Source: an uncultured Pelagibacteraceae bacterium
GTDB taxonomy: Bacteria; Pseudomonadota; Alphaproteobacteria; Pelagibacterales; Pelagibacteraceae
Reading direction: 5' to 3'
NCBI GenBank assembly: GCA_902601895.1
Contig: CACKOU010000001.1
Span: forward strand, 80,688-144,687
DNA: 64,000 nucleotides
In this document: piece after piece, positions 48,280 to 58,800 of the stretch
Position numbering within the stretch: position 1 is the stretch's first letter
How the letters are laid out: each line of letters opens with the position of its first letter
Position numbers and translations under genes: made by a program
Notes under the pieces: model-generated
What the model was told of the DNA's origin: nothing
The model's input: only the letters and a program-made list of their open reading frames with translations
Database searches by the model: none

Positions 48280-49083
48280 ATGAAAAAAAATATAATAGCT
48301 GTAATAATTACAATAGTTCTAAGTGTAATTAATATTAGCGCTTATGCGGGTTCAAGTGGAGAAATTGGGGTTAATAAAAAACAACAAAAAGAGGTAGCTG
48401 AAGTAAAAGATTGTTTTGAAAGATTAAACAGAGGAATTTTTGCATTTAATCAAGGCCTAGATAAAATAATATTTAAGCCACTCGCAAAAGGCTACAGAGT
48501 TCTTCCACAGCCTGTAAGATCTGGAACAAGCAATGTATTAACTAATATTTCAAACGTTGTTACAATTCCGAATAATTTATTACAAGGTCAAATTAAAGAA
48601 GCGGGATTAAATTCTTTAAGATTAGTTATAAATACAACTTTTGGAATCTTTGGTATTTTTGATGTAGCATCTTATTATGGAATTAAAAAATTAGATAAAG
48701 AGGATTATGGACAAACCTTAGGATCATGGGGTTTTGGTGAGGGTTGTTACTTAGTTCTTCCAGTACTTGGTCCATCTACAGTCAGAGACTCAATTGGCTC
48801 GGTAGCAAATTTTGTAGGGGGTGATGCTTGGTATAACATAACAGTCTCAAAGGATACACAGTATTTCAGTGAAGCTGATTATTATCTTTCAAGAATAACT
48901 GAAGGTGTTGACTTTAGAGCGAAAAATTTAGAGGCATTTAATAGTTTAGAACAGTCCTCGATTGACCTATACGCATCCGTAAGGAGTTTATATTTGCAAG
49001 ATAGAAAAAGAAAAATTGCAAATAAAGATGAAAAAACAGAAACCCTAAATGATGATGATTGGGAAGAATTAGAGACTCAATAA
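48280..49083 (+). CDS. mlaA: MlaA (VacJ)-family outer-membrane phospholipid protein
   Basis: MlaA removes misplaced phospholipids from the outer leaflet. The family motif F-E-R-L-N-R-G-I-F-A-F-N-Q and RVLPQPVRSGTSNVLTNISN are clear, as are LGSWGFGEGCYLVLPVLGPSTVRDS landmarks. I start at the ATG of 48280, which gives a clean signal peptide cut after AYA. There is no lipobox cysteine, unlike E. coli VacJ, so it is probably not a lipoprotein. It forms an operon with mlaC 6 bases downstream. Confidence 0.92.
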   Translation: MKKNIIAVIITIVLSVINISAYAGSSGEIGVNKKQQKEVAEVKDCFERLNRGIFAFNQGLDKIIFKPLAKGYRVLPQPVRSGTSNVLTNISNVVTIPNNLLQGQIKEAGLNSLRLVINTTFGIFGIFDVASYYGIKKLDKEDYGQTLGSWGFGEGCYLVLPVLGPSTVRDSIGSVANFVGGDAWYNITVSKDTQYFSEADYYLSRITEGVDFRAKNLEAFNSLEQSSIDLYASVRSLYLQDRKRKIANKDEKTETLNDDDWEELETQ

Positions 49084-49089
49084 AATACT

Positions 49090-49680
49090 ATGAGGTATTT
49101 AAAACTATTAAGTATTTTTATTATAATATTTATTTTTCAAAATCCTTCTTTTTCAAAAAATCCAAGTGTTTTAATAAATGAATTAGTTGACGAAGCATCC
49201 TTAATTTTATCAAGTTCAGATCCAGTAGAATCGAAAATTATAAGGTTAAATGATATTGCTGAGAGAAGCGTTGATATTGATGGAATTGCCATTTATACAC
49301 TGGGAAAGTATAGAAAATCTATAACAGACGAGGATAAAATTAAATATAAAAAACTTTTTAGAAGTTATTTCTTAAAAAGTTTTTCAAGCAGATTGGTAGA
49401 TTACACAGATCCAAAAATAAATGTTGTATCTGAAAAAAAAATTAATGAAAAGTACACAATTGTTAATAGTATTCTTGAGGCAGACAAAGGTAGACCAGAA
49501 GTAAAAATTGATTGGAGAGTTTATACAAAAGATCCTAACATGCCATTAATAAGAGATTTAATAGTAGAAGGATTAAGCCTTGCGAGAACTCAAAAAGAAG
49601 AGTTTAATTCTGTAATTCAAAATAATAATGGGGAAATTGAAGCCCTTTTTAAAACTTTAGAACAATTTATAATTAAGTAA
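49090..49680 (+). CDS. mlaC: MlaC-type periplasmic phospholipid carrier
   Basis: A 196-residue protein with a signal peptide of about 22 residues (cut after PSFS) and the MlaC/Tgt2 fold pattern: DEASLILSS near the N terminus, YTLGKYRKSITDEDKIKYKKLFRSYF and IDWRVYTKDP. It would shuttle phospholipid from MlaA to the MlaFEDB complex. The ABC-transporter genes mlaFED are not next to it. Its stop is immediately followed by the end of the convergent membrane gene. Confidence 0.85.
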   Translation: MRYLKLLSIFIIIFIFQNPSFSKNPSVLINELVDEASLILSSSDPVESKIIRLNDIAERSVDIDGIAIYTLGKYRKSITDEDKIKYKKLFRSYFLKSFSSRLVDYTDPKINVVSEKKINEKYTIVNSILEADKGRPEVKIDWRVYTKDPNMPLIRDLIVEGLSLARTQKEEFNSVIQNNNGEIEALFKTLEQFIIK

Positions 49681-50137
49681 TTATTTTTTTTTTGCTAGTT
49701 TTTGAAGCAAATAAATTTCCTTATCTGTTAATGTATTTCTTTCCTCTTTTATTAAATCAACTAGAGTAAAAAGTGACAATAAGTTAATTAATGCCGCAAA
49801 ACCGGATAAAATAGTAAATGAAATTAATTCTAGATCTATAACTATAAAAATCACAAATAATGTGGACCAGCTTATGAATATACCTCTTAAAATTGTTCTT
49901 TGACTTTTAAAGTCTTTTATTTTTAGAAATTGAAAAAGTAACATAAGAAGAAGAGCCATAATGCCAGCCAATGCAATTCTCAATGATACTAAAATATCCA
50001 TGCCAGAACCGTATAGTTCTTGATGAATTAAATAAGCAATAATGGCCTTATAGGAAAAGTAAAAAAAAAAAAATAAATGCTACTAAAGATGAAGAGAGAT
50101 ATGCATATTTAGGCAATATTTTAATATTTATTTTCAT
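49681..50137 (-). pseudogene. Small membrane protein gene, possibly frameshifted at a 13-base homopolymer
   Basis: The intact downstream frame from the ATG at 50001 encodes 106 residues with three or four hydrophobic helices and a charged tail; I do not recognise the family. The same frame stays open upstream to 50082 and encodes more hydrophobic sequence, but has no start there. A second frame starts at ATG 50137 (MKINIKILPKYAYLSSS) and stops at 50048-50050. The two meet in a run of 13 A (50061-50073, T on the coding strand). Removing one base joins them into 151 residues. It may be a sequencing error, slippage-controlled expression or a true break. Confidence 0.5.
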
Positions 50138-50231
50138 AAGAAGTTAATTTTACAAAAAAAATTTAAAATTATGTAGTTATTTAATTTTAATTTTTAAACT
50201 TTTAGTTGAAAGTTATTTAATATTATCACGG

Positions 50232-50305
50232 TGGGCCCGCCAGGACTCGAACCTGGGACCAATACATTATGAGTGTACTGCTCTAACCAACTGAGCTACA
50301 GGCCC
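50232..50305 (-). tRNA. tRNA with CAT anticodon (Met, or Ile2 with lysidine)
   Basis: All four arms pair: 7-bp acceptor (one T-G wobble), D arm with GG in the loop, anticodon loop CTCATAA giving CAT, and a canonical TTCGAGT T loop. CCA is not encoded (A then CCG). The C4-G69 and C5-G68 pairs match the features TilS uses in E. coli tRNA-Ile2, so an isoleucine (AUA) identity is more likely than elongator Met; not certain. The acceptor does not have the C1-A72 mismatch of an initiator. Confidence 0.9.
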
Positions 50306-50362
50306 AAATTATTTTCTTGAATATATCATTTTTTACAAACGATCAATGCAGTAATATTTTGA

Positions 50363-50437
50363 TGGTGGGCCGTGTTGGTTACGCTCCAACTACCCCTGCA
50401 ATGTCAATGCAGTACTCTACTATTGAGCTAACGGCCC
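50363..50437 (-). tRNA. tRNA-Val (GAC) with atypical D and T loops
   Basis: The acceptor (7 bp), D (4 bp with one G-T), anticodon (5 bp) and T (5 bp) stems pair completely, T8 and A9 are present, and CCA is encoded. The anticodon loop TTGACAT gives GAC (valine, GUC/GUU). The T loop is AGCGTAA in place of TTCRANY, and the seven-base D loop AATAGTA lacks the GG pair. The normal loop-loop contacts (18-55, 54-58) must therefore differ. Its 5' end is one base after the rpoD stop codon. Confidence 0.8.
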
Positions 50438-52255
50438 TTAATTTTCTAAGAAACTTTTTAGTTGTTTAGACCTACTTGGATGTTTTAATTTCCTTAGAGC
50501 TTTTGCTTCGATTTGTCTTATTCTCTCTCTTGTGACTGAAAATTGGAGACCAACCTCCTCAAGAGTATGATCAGTATTCATTCCTACTCCAAATCTCATT
50601 CTTAGTACTCTTTCTTCCCTAGGAGTTAACGTAGACAAAATTTTAGTTGTTGCTTCGCTCAAGTTTGATTTTATTGCTTGCTCCAAAGGTGCTAATGCCT
50701 TTGTATCTTCTATAAAATCTCCTAAACTACTATCTTCTTCATCACCAACTGGCTTTTCTAAAGATACAGGCTCTTTGGATATTTTTAAAACTTTTCTAAC
50801 TTTTTCTAATGGCATTCTTAATTTTTTTGATAACTCCTCCGGTGTAGCTTCTCTCCCAAATTCACTTAAAATTAGTCTTTGTGTTCTTACTATTTTGTTT
50901 ATGGTTTCTATCATGTGAACAGGGATTCTAATTGTTCTTGCTTGATCTGCAATTGATCTTGTTATTGCTTGTCTAATCCACCAAGTTGCATAAGTGGAGA
51001 ATTTATAACCTCTTCTGTATTCAAATTTATCAACTGCTTTCATTAATCCTATGTTCCCTTCTTGAATTAAATCTAAAAATTGTAAGCCTCTATTTGTGTA
51101 TTTTTTTGCAATTGAAATTACTAATCTTAAGTTTGCCTCAACCATTTCTTTTTTTGCAATCCTAGATTCTTTTTCTCCTTTCTGAATTCTGCTCACAAGT
51201 TTCTTAAATTCTGTGACTGAAATTCCTAGCTTATTACTTATCTCTATCAATCTTTCTCTAATATTTTTAAAATCTTCTTTATTTTTTTGGAAGAATTTTT
51301 TCCAAGTTTCATTTGTGTCCAAAAAACTCTTTAAATTTGGATTTATTTCATTACCAACATAAAATTTTATAAATTCGTCACGACTAATTTTTGCGTCTAA
51401 AGCTAATCTCAATAGATTCCCCTCCAATGATAAAATTTTTTTATTTTCTTGATAATGTTTTTGAACCAAATCCTCTAAAACAGATGGAGATAATTGTAGA
51501 GTTTTTATTAATTCCAGAATATCATTTACAATTTTTTGATAATTTTTTTCTTTTGATGGTGAAAAGTTTTTTGAATTAATCAAGCAATCAATTTTCTCTT
51601 TTTGATATTTAATGAGTTTATTATATTCCTTTGTCAAATCATGTATGGTTTTTAAAACTTTTGGTTTTATTTCTGTCTCCATTGCTGCTAATGTTGGATT
51701 AAACTCATCATCTTCATTGTTATTTTCTTCAGTTGTATCTTCTGTTTTTTTTTGTTTAGCGCTTTGACCAGTTTCATCATCTTCCATATAGTTAGTATCA
51801 ATATCAATAATTTCTCTGACTAATATCTCGTCTGAATTTAATTTAGTATTCCACTCAAAAAATTGTTGAGCGGTTAAAGGGCTTTGAGATAGCGCATTTA
51901 GCATTACATCTTTTCCAGCCTCAATTCTTTTTGCAATTGCAATTTCTCCTTCTCTAGAAAGTAGTTCTACACCACCCATCTCTCTCAAGTACATTCTAAT
52001 AGGATCATCACTTTTTTCTATAGATTTACCTTCTTCTTTCGATGATGAGTCTTTTTTTCTAAGTATTTTAAAATCTGATTTTTTTTCTACTAAAGTGATA
52101 CTTTCGTCGAGAATATACATAAATGCTTTCTCGAGATTCTCATTTGATAAATTTCTTTTACCTAAAGATTTATTTAATTCTTCGTATGTTATAAATCCCC
52201 TATGGACACCCCTGCCCATTAATCTTGCAAATGATTTTGTAATTATTCGTTCCAC
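50438..52255 (-). CDS. rpoD: Primary sigma factor RpoD (sigma-70)
   Basis: The housekeeping sigma factor. Region 1.2 has [22 protein letters not shown], a non-conserved region with acidic runs follows, region 2 has [27 protein letters not shown] and [15 protein letters not shown] (the -10 binding helix), region 3 follows, and region 4.2 has [24 protein letters not shown] (-35 helix-turn-helix). It has 605 residues. It follows dnaG by 66 bases, ending the yqeY-dnaG-rpoD set. The transcript very probably continues into the tRNA that begins directly at its stop codon. Confidence 0.97.
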   Translation of the reverse strand: MERIITKSFARLMGRGVHRGFITYEELNKSLGKRNLSNENLEKAFMYILDESITLVEKKSDFKILRKKDSSSKEEGKSIEKSDDPIRMYLREMGGVELLSREGEIAIAKRIEAGKDVMLNALSQSPLTAQQFFEWNTKLNSDEILVREIIDIDTNYMEDDETGQSAKQKKTEDTTEENNNEDDEFNPTLAAMETEIKPKVLKTIHDLTKEYNKLIKYQKEKIDCLINSKNFSPSKEKNYQKIVNDILELIKTLQLSPSVLEDLVQKHYQENKKILSLEGNLLRLALDAKISRDEFIKFYVGNEINPNLKSFLDTNETWKKFFQKNKEDFKNIRERLIEISNKLGISVTEFKKLVSRIQKGEKESRIAKKEMVEANLRLVISIAKKYTNRGLQFLDLIQEGNIGLMKAVDKFEYRRGYKFSTYATWWIRQAITRSIADQARTIRIPVHMIETINKIVRTQRLILSEFGREATPEELSKKLRMPLEKVRKVLKISKEPVSLEKPVGDEEDSSLGDFIEDTKALAPLEQAIKSNLSEATTKILSTLTPREERVLRMRFGVGMNTDHTLEEVGLQFSVTRERIRQIEAKALRKLKHPSRSKQLKSFLEN

Positions 52256-52321
52256 AATAAAAAGTTTGAAGGACTTATATAATATCTAATACAAAAAAAT
52301 CTATGCGATTTTTTCAAAATT

Positions 52322-54097
52322 TTAGTTGATTTTTTGTTGTTTTTTCAACTCTTTTATTTCATTAAATGTTTTCTCACTCATATCTTGAGAAAACTTTGAT
52401 TCTAAGTCAGATATTCTTTGTTCTAACTCATAATTTTTTAGATCTTGAATAATTTCGGTGAAAATTTCTAAAATTTTTTGATCATCATTTAAGTTTTTTG
52501 AAATTATATGTTTAACCGAAGCATAATTCATAACTCTATTTACAAGATTTTTATCTACATTTATTTTTTTAACATCTAAATTTGATAGATTTTCTGACTG
52601 GTTTAATATTTCAAAAAATAATTGCTTATTTTCATCGCTATACAATTTCACATTATCTATTAAATGAAAATTTTCATAAATTAGTTTTGATTTAGTAAGC
52701 AAAATATATAAAAATGAAAACTCTTTAATTTCAAAAGATTTTAATGATTTTGTTTCATTATAATAACTTTTTGTTTTAGCAAGAGATTTTGCAAATGTTT
52801 TATAATTTTTTCCAAATTTTGAATTAATATTTGGTGTTAACTCAGAAACTTTTTCAAGAAAATATTCTAAAATATATTTTTTAACAAAAGTATCTTTAAT
52901 TTTTGATGCGGTCTCTCTAAGTTTTTTTTCAAAAATAGCTTTTGAGCTAGGGCTCTCAGTTATTTGACCCATATAATGTTCAAAGATAAATTTGTGTATA
53001 GGTACAGATTTTTGGTCTGAAATTTCTAAAAACTTATCTTTGCCAAATTTATTTACATAATTATCTGGATCTAAATCATTTTCTAAAAGAAGAAATGAAA
53101 TTTTTTTGTCAGGTTTCATTTCATCAATAATATTTTCTGCGGCTCTTAAAGCAGCTTTATAGCCACTTTGATCACCGTCAAAACATATAATTATATTATT
53201 ATAAAATTGATTTAAAATTTGTATCTGTTTAGTTGTTAAAGCAGTTCCTAGGTTCGCTACAGTATTTTCAATTCCATTTTTAGTTAGACCAATAACATCC
53301 ATATAACCCTCTACTAAATATATATCATCTAATCTATTTGATAGCTTTCTTGCTTTATCAAGATTGTATAAATTTGAACCTTTCTTGAAAAAAGGTGTCT
53401 CAGGAGAATTAATATATTTAGCTAAATTGTTATTATCCTCTATAATTCTTCCACCAAAACCTACTATATTTCCTGAAATATTATTTATTGGGAATATTAT
53501 TCTATTTCTAAATCTTGATATATATTTTTTTTTCTTCTCATCAAAATAAAATAGGCCTGTATCTTTAATAATTTCTTCATCAAAATCCTTTTTTAATATT
53601 TCATAATAATCTAAATCTTCTGTTACAAAACCAAGATTAAAATTTTTTACATCAACACCGGACAGTCCTCTTTCTTTCAGGTAATTTTTTGCCTTAATTG
53701 ATTTGTCATTTTTGAATAATTCATTTTTATAAAATTCGGAAAAATTATTACATATAGATTTATATAATTTCCATTTATTTTCTCTTTCTTCATCTTGTTT
53801 TGAAAATGTATAAGGCTGCATACCTGCAAGATTTGAAAGCATTTTGACCGCTTCACCAAATCTAAGATTTTGAGTTTTCATCACAAAGTCAAAAATATTT
53901 CCATGCTCACTTGTGCTAAAACAATGGTAAAATTCTTTTTCATCGTTAACTGTAAAAGATGGTGTTTTCTCTGTTTTAAAAGGAGATAAACCAACAAACT
54001 CCTTACCTCTTTTTTTTAGTTTAACAGTTTTAGCGACAACTGTTGAAACTTTTAACCTAGTTTTAATTTCATCTAAATATTCTTTTGGATATTTCAT
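52322..54097 (-). CDS. dnaG: DNA primase DnaG
   Basis: DnaG lays RNA primers at the replication fork. The N-terminal domain keeps the CHC2 fold pattern (LSPFKTEKTPSFTVNDEKEFYHCFSTSEHGN) but only one of the four zinc ligands (Cys in YHCF); the others read S, K and S. The TOPRIM domain is intact: VEGYMDVIGL with the catalytic glutamate, and CFDGDQSGYKAA with the D-x-D. The C-terminal helicase-binding part is diverged. It has 591 residues. It shares one base with yqeY. Confidence 0.96.
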   Translation of the reverse strand: MKYPKEYLDEIKTRLKVSTVVAKTVKLKKRGKEFVGLSPFKTEKTPSFTVNDEKEFYHCFSTSEHGNIFDFVMKTQNLRFGEAVKMLSNLAGMQPYTFSKQDEERENKWKLYKSICNNFSEFYKNELFKNDKSIKAKNYLKERGLSGVDVKNFNLGFVTEDLDYYEILKKDFDEEIIKDTGLFYFDEKKKKYISRFRNRIIFPINNISGNIVGFGGRIIEDNNNLAKYINSPETPFFKKGSNLYNLDKARKLSNRLDDIYLVEGYMDVIGLTKNGIENTVANLGTALTTKQIQILNQFYNNIIICFDGDQSGYKAALRAAENIIDEMKPDKKISFLLLENDLDPDNYVNKFGKDKFLEISDQKSVPIHKFIFEHYMGQITESPSSKAIFEKKLRETASKIKDTFVKKYILEYFLEKVSELTPNINSKFGKNYKTFAKSLAKTKSYYNETKSLKSFEIKEFSFLYILLTKSKLIYENFHLIDNVKLYSDENKQLFFEILNQSENLSNLDVKKINVDKNLVNRVMNYASVKHIISKNLNDDQKILEIFTEIIQDLKNYELEQRISDLESKFSQDMSEKTFNEIKELKKQQKIN

Positions 54098-54558
54098 TAA
54101 TTATTAAGTAAATTTTTAATAATCAGGCCTGCCTTAGAAAAATCAATTGTATCAGCATATTTTTTTTTTAATTCACCCATCACTTTACCCATATCCTTAA
54201 TTGAAGAGGCTCCAACACTTTTTATAATTTCTTCACATATCTTTTTTGTATCTGCCTCAGATAATTGCTTAGGTAAATATTCGTATAAAACATCAAGCTC
54301 ACCTTGTTCAATTTCTAATAAATCTGACCTGTTATTTTTTTTATATATTTCAATTGATTCAGATCTTTGTTTGATCATTTTTTTTAAGAGTTTTTTAATA
54401 TCCTCATCGTCTGTCTCCTTTTTATTTGGACCGGACCTATTGTTAATATCTAAATCCTTAACTCCTGATAAAATTAACCTATAAGTTGATATCTTATTTT
54501 TATCTTTGGATTTTAAAGCATTTTTGTAATCGCTATCTATTTTATCTCTTAAGGACAT
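54097..54558 (-). CDS. yqeY: GatB/YqeY-domain protein
   Basis: A 153-residue helical protein of the YqeY family, which shares its fold with the tail of amidotransferase subunit GatB. The N-terminal DSDYKNALKSKDKNKISTYRLILSGVKD and C-terminal KDMGKVMGELKKKYADTIDFSKAGLIIKNLL are diagnostic. I use the ATG at 54558; the open frame extends farther upstream but that part is hydrophobic noise reaching into the carA start. Its role is unproven. It begins the yqeY-dnaG-rpoD operon. Confidence 0.88.
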   Translation of the reverse strand: MSLRDKIDSDYKNALKSKDKNKISTYRLILSGVKDLDINNRSGPNKKETDDEDIKKLLKKMIKQRSESIEIYKKNNRSDLLEIEQGELDVLYEYLPKQLSEADTKKICEEIIKSVGASSIKDMGKVMGELKKKYADTIDFSKAGLIIKNLLNN

Positions 54559-54630
54559 GCTAGAATGTACTTCATAGACAAAATTGTTCAAAAGAAAAAA
54601 TTGTATTTTTAAGAAATTATTATAGATCTG

Positions 54631-54659
54631 TTGCGGATAAATACGTTTTATTGTATTAA
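54631..54659 (+). promoter_or_regulatory. Possible sigma-70 promoter of carAB
   Basis: TTGCGG (54631-54636) and TATTAA (54654-54659) have a 17-base spacer in the 122-bp divergent gap between yqeY and carA. The predicted start near 54666 leaves a leader of about 15 bases. I see no hairpin or attenuator here. Confidence 0.4.
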
Positions 54660-54680
54660 CCTTTAACTTATGAGTTGTAA

Positions 54681-55874
54681 TTGACTTTAAAACGAAAAAA
54701 CAAATCCTCACATTTCTCAAAACTTAACACAGCTATTTTAGTTCTCGAAAATAAATCAGTCTTTAAGGGTATTGGGCTAGGATATATAGGAGAAGCAACA
54801 GGAGAAGTATGCTTTAATACCTCATTAACAGGTTATCAAGAAATAATATCAGACCCATCTTATGCTGGACAAATAATAAATTTTACATTTCCTCATATTG
54901 GTAATGTGGGAGTTAATAATGAAGACATAGAGTCTGATAAAATATGGACGAGAGGAGTTATTTTTAATTCAGAGATAACAAATCCGTCTAATTACAGGTC
55001 TCTTCAAAATTTAGATAAATGGCTTAAAAAAAATAAAATAGTAGGCATAACTGGTCTAGATACTAGAAGTTTAACAAATTTTATAAGAGATAAGGGTGCT
55101 CCAAAAGGAACTATATCAAACAATAAAAATGGTAAATTTAATATCAATAAACTAATAAATAAATCAATTAAATGGCCTGGTTTAAATGGAATGGATCTGG
55201 CTCAAAAGGTCACTACCAAAAAAACTTATATTTGGAAAGGATATAAAACTTGGAAAAAAAATAAGGGTTATGAAAAAAATAAAAAGAAAAAATTTAGGGT
55301 TGTTGCAATAGATTATGGAATTAAAAAAAATATACTTAGATATTTCTCTGACTTTGAATGTGAGGTTAAAGTTGTTTCCTGCAGAGAAAATGCAAATAAA
55401 ATACTTAATCTAAAGCCTCATGGAATTTTTTTATCAAACGGTCCTGGCGATCCAGCTGCAACAGGAAAGTATGCAATTAAAGTAGTAAAAAATTTAATAA
55501 AAGAAAATATCCCATTATTTGGAATATGTTTAGGTCATCAAATTTTAGCTTTAGCTTTAGATGCAAAAACTAAAAAAATGAAATTAGGGCATAGAGGAGC
55601 AAATCATCCAGTTAAAAATTTAATTACAAAGAAAGTTGAAATTACAAGTCAAAATCACGGATTTGAGGTTGTTAAAGAAAGCTTAAAAAAAAACACAGAA
55701 ATAACTCATCTATCATTATTCGATAATTCTGTTGAAGGAATTAAATTAAAAAATAAACCAGTTTTCTCAGTCCAGTATCATCCTGAAGCTAACCCTGGAC
55801 CACAAGATAGTAAATATTTATTTAGTAATTTTATTGAAGACATAAAAAAATATGCCAAAAAGAAAAGATATTAA
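54681..55874 (+). CDS. carA: Carbamoyl-phosphate synthase small subunit
   Basis: CarA is the glutamine amidotransferase subunit that gives ammonia to CarB for arginine and pyrimidine synthesis. The N-terminal domain has [25 protein letters not shown]; the class I amidotransferase domain has the nucleophile cysteine in FGICLGHQ (near residue 282) and the H-x-E of VQYHPEA. It has 397 residues. The only start candidate that keeps the N terminus is TTG at 54681, three bases after an in-frame stop. It overlaps carB by 23 bases. Confidence 0.95.
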   Translation: MTLKRKNKSSHFSKLNTAILVLENKSVFKGIGLGYIGEATGEVCFNTSLTGYQEIISDPSYAGQIINFTFPHIGNVGVNNEDIESDKIWTRGVIFNSEITNPSNYRSLQNLDKWLKKNKIVGITGLDTRSLTNFIRDKGAPKGTISNNKNGKFNINKLINKSIKWPGLNGMDLAQKVTTKKTYIWKGYKTWKKNKGYEKNKKKKFRVVAIDYGIKKNILRYFSDFECEVKVVSCRENANKILNLKPHGIFLSNGPGDPAATGKYAIKVVKNLIKENIPLFGICLGHQILALALDAKTKKMKLGHRGANHPVKNLITKKVEITSQNHGFEVVKESLKKNTEITHLSLFDNSVEGIKLKNKPVFSVQYHPEANPGPQDSKYLFSNFIEDIKKYAKKKRY

Positions 55875-58800
55875 AAAAATTTTAGTTATTGGAGCTGGCC
55901 CAATTATAATTGGTCAAGCTTGTGAATTTGATTATTCAGGAACACAGGCATGCAAAGCATTAAAGGATGAGGGTTATAAAGTAATATTAATCAACTCAAA
56001 TCCAGCAACTATAATGACTGATCCAGGTGTTGCTGACAAAACTTATATTGAACCAATATCTTTAGAAGTGCTAGAAGAAGTCATCAAAAAAGAAAGGCCT
56101 AATGCTATTCTACCTACAATGGGCGGTCAAACAGCATTAAATCTTGCAATTAACGCAGAGAAAATTGGTTTGCTTAAAAAGTATAAAATTGAACTTATCG
56201 GAGCAAACTCTAAGGCAATAGCAAATGCTGAGGATAGAAAAAAGTTCAGGAAAAATATGTCAGATATCAATATTGATTTACCAAAATCAGAGGTTTTGAA
56301 TAAATTTTCAAAAGCGAAAAAATGTTTAAACAAAATAGGACTACCTGCAATTATTAGACCTTCTTTTACTTTGGGAGGATTGGGTGGAGGTATTGCGAGA
56401 ACAACAATAGATTTTTTTAAGATTGTAAAAGAAGGAATGAATGAATCTCCCCAAAATCAGGTTTTGGTTGAGGAATGTTTGGATGGCTGGAAAGAATTTG
56501 AAATGGAGGTTGTAAGGGATCGAAATGATAATTGTATAATTATTTGCTCAATAGAAAATGTTGATCCAATGGGAACTCATACGGGTGACTCTGTAACTAT
56601 AGCTCCAGCATTAACATTAACAGATAAAGAGTATCAAGTAATGAGAAATGCATCTATTGCTTGCTTAAGAAAAATCGGTGTTGAAACAGGAGGTTCGAAT
56701 GTTCAATTCGCTATAAATCCGAAAAATGGAAGAATGGTAATTATTGAAATGAACCCCAGAGTTTCAAGATCATCGGCATTAGCCTCGAAAGCAACTGGCT
56801 TTCCAATAGCAAAAGTAGCTGCAAAATTAGCAGTTGGTTACACTCTTGATGAATTACAAAATGAAATTACAAAAGTAACACCGGCTTCTTTTGAACCAAC
56901 AATTGATTATGTGGTTACAAAAATTCCAAGGTTTACGTTTGAGAAATTTTCAGACTCAAAAGCAATTTTAGGCACTTCAATGAGATCAGTTGGTGAAGCA
57001 ATGGCAATTGGTAGAAACTTCAAAGAGTCTTTTCAAAAAGCTTTGGTTTCACTTGAAACTGGTTTGTCAGGATTAGATAATATTTTTAACTATTCAAAAG
57101 AAGAAATTTTAAAAAATTTAAAGATTAATATTCCAAATAAATTACTTCTCATTGCTGAAGCTTTTAGAAAAAAAATTTCTGTAGATGTTATTTATAAATT
57201 GTCAAAAGTAGATCCTTGGTTTTTAAATCAGATTAAAGAAATAGTTGATGAAGAAAAAATATTAAATTTAAAGGGATTGCCCAAAACTTTTGAAGAATTT
57301 AATAGATTAAAATCAATAGGCTTTTCTGACAAAAAGCTCTCACAATTAACCGGTCAAAAAGAAACAATTGTCAAATCAAGAAGAAAAGGGTTAAAAGTTA
57401 TGCCTGTTTTTAAGAAAGTTGATACCTGTGCTGCTGAATTCAAATCTTTCACACCTTATATGTATTCTACGTATCAAAGGAATTTTTCTATTAAAACTGA
57501 ATGCGAAGCTGAGCCAAGTAATAAAAAGAAAATAATAATTTTAGGTGGAGGACCAAATAGAATTGGTCAAGGTATAGAATTTGATTACTGCTGTTGTCAG
57601 GCTAGCTTTTCTTTAAAAGAAGCGGGTTTTGAAACAATAATGATAAATTGTAACCCGGAAACTGTTTCTACGGATTACGATACTAGTGATAGATTGTATT
57701 TTGAACCTTTGATTGAAGAGTATGTTGAAAATATAATTTTGAAAGAAAAATCAAAAGGAAATCTGATTGGGATTATTGCACAATTTGGAGGCCAAACCCC
57801 TATCAAATTAGCGAAATTTTTAGATGAGAATAAATTGCCTATTCTTGGAACGCAGTATAAATCAATTGATCTTGCAGAAGATAGAGACAGATTTAGAGAA
57901 TTGCTTATAAAACTTAAATTAAAACAAGCAGAAAGTGGAATAGCCTACAAGTTCAATCAAGCTATGAATGTTGCTGAAAAAATTGGATTACCAGTCGTTG
58001 TACGACCTTCTTATGTTTTGGGAGGAAGAGCTATGGAAATTGTTCATGACAAAAGTCAATTGAAACAATTTATAAATGAAGCCTTCAAAGTATCAGAACA
58101 AAATCCAATCTTAATTGATAAATTTATAGATAATGCGATGGAAGTAGATGTAGATGCGATTTCAGATGGAAAAGATGTTTATGTTGCTGGAATAATGCAA
58201 CACATCGAAGAAGCAGGAATTCATTCTGGAGACTCAGCATGTTGCTTGCCGCCAGTATCAATTAAGGCAAATCTTTTAAGAGAACTTAAAATACAAACAA
58301 GAAAATTAGCTCTGGCTTTAAAAGTTAAAGGATTTTTAAATATTCAATTTGCAATTAAAAAAGATGAAATTTTTGTCATTGAAGTTAATCCTAGAGCAAG
58401 CAGAACTGTTCCTTTTGTTTCAAAAGCAAATGGTATTCCACTTGCAAAAATTGCATCAAGAATAATGTCCGGGGAAAAGTTAACTAAATATAAATTAAAA
58501 TATAAAACCAATAAAAAATTTGCTGTTAAGGAAGCAGTATTTCCATTCAATAAATTTCCAGATAGTGATTTATTGCTTGGTCCTGAAATGAAGTCTACTG
58601 GTGAAGTAATGGGCTTTGATGATGATTTTGGAATGGCAGTCGCTAAAAGTCAGATAGCAGCTTCAAATTCTTTACCTACAAAAGGAATGGCATTCTTATC
58701 GGTGAAAGACTCGCACAAACAAGAAATAATAGGTATTGCTCAAAGATTAATTAAACTTGGATTTACACTTTCTGCAACCAAGGGAACTTCTGAAGTTTTA

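Noticed and set aside
54559..54720. Upstream extension of yqeY by 54 codons
   Set aside because: The extra sequence has no YqeY homology and runs across the carA promoter and start; MSLRDKI at 54558 is the normal N terminus.
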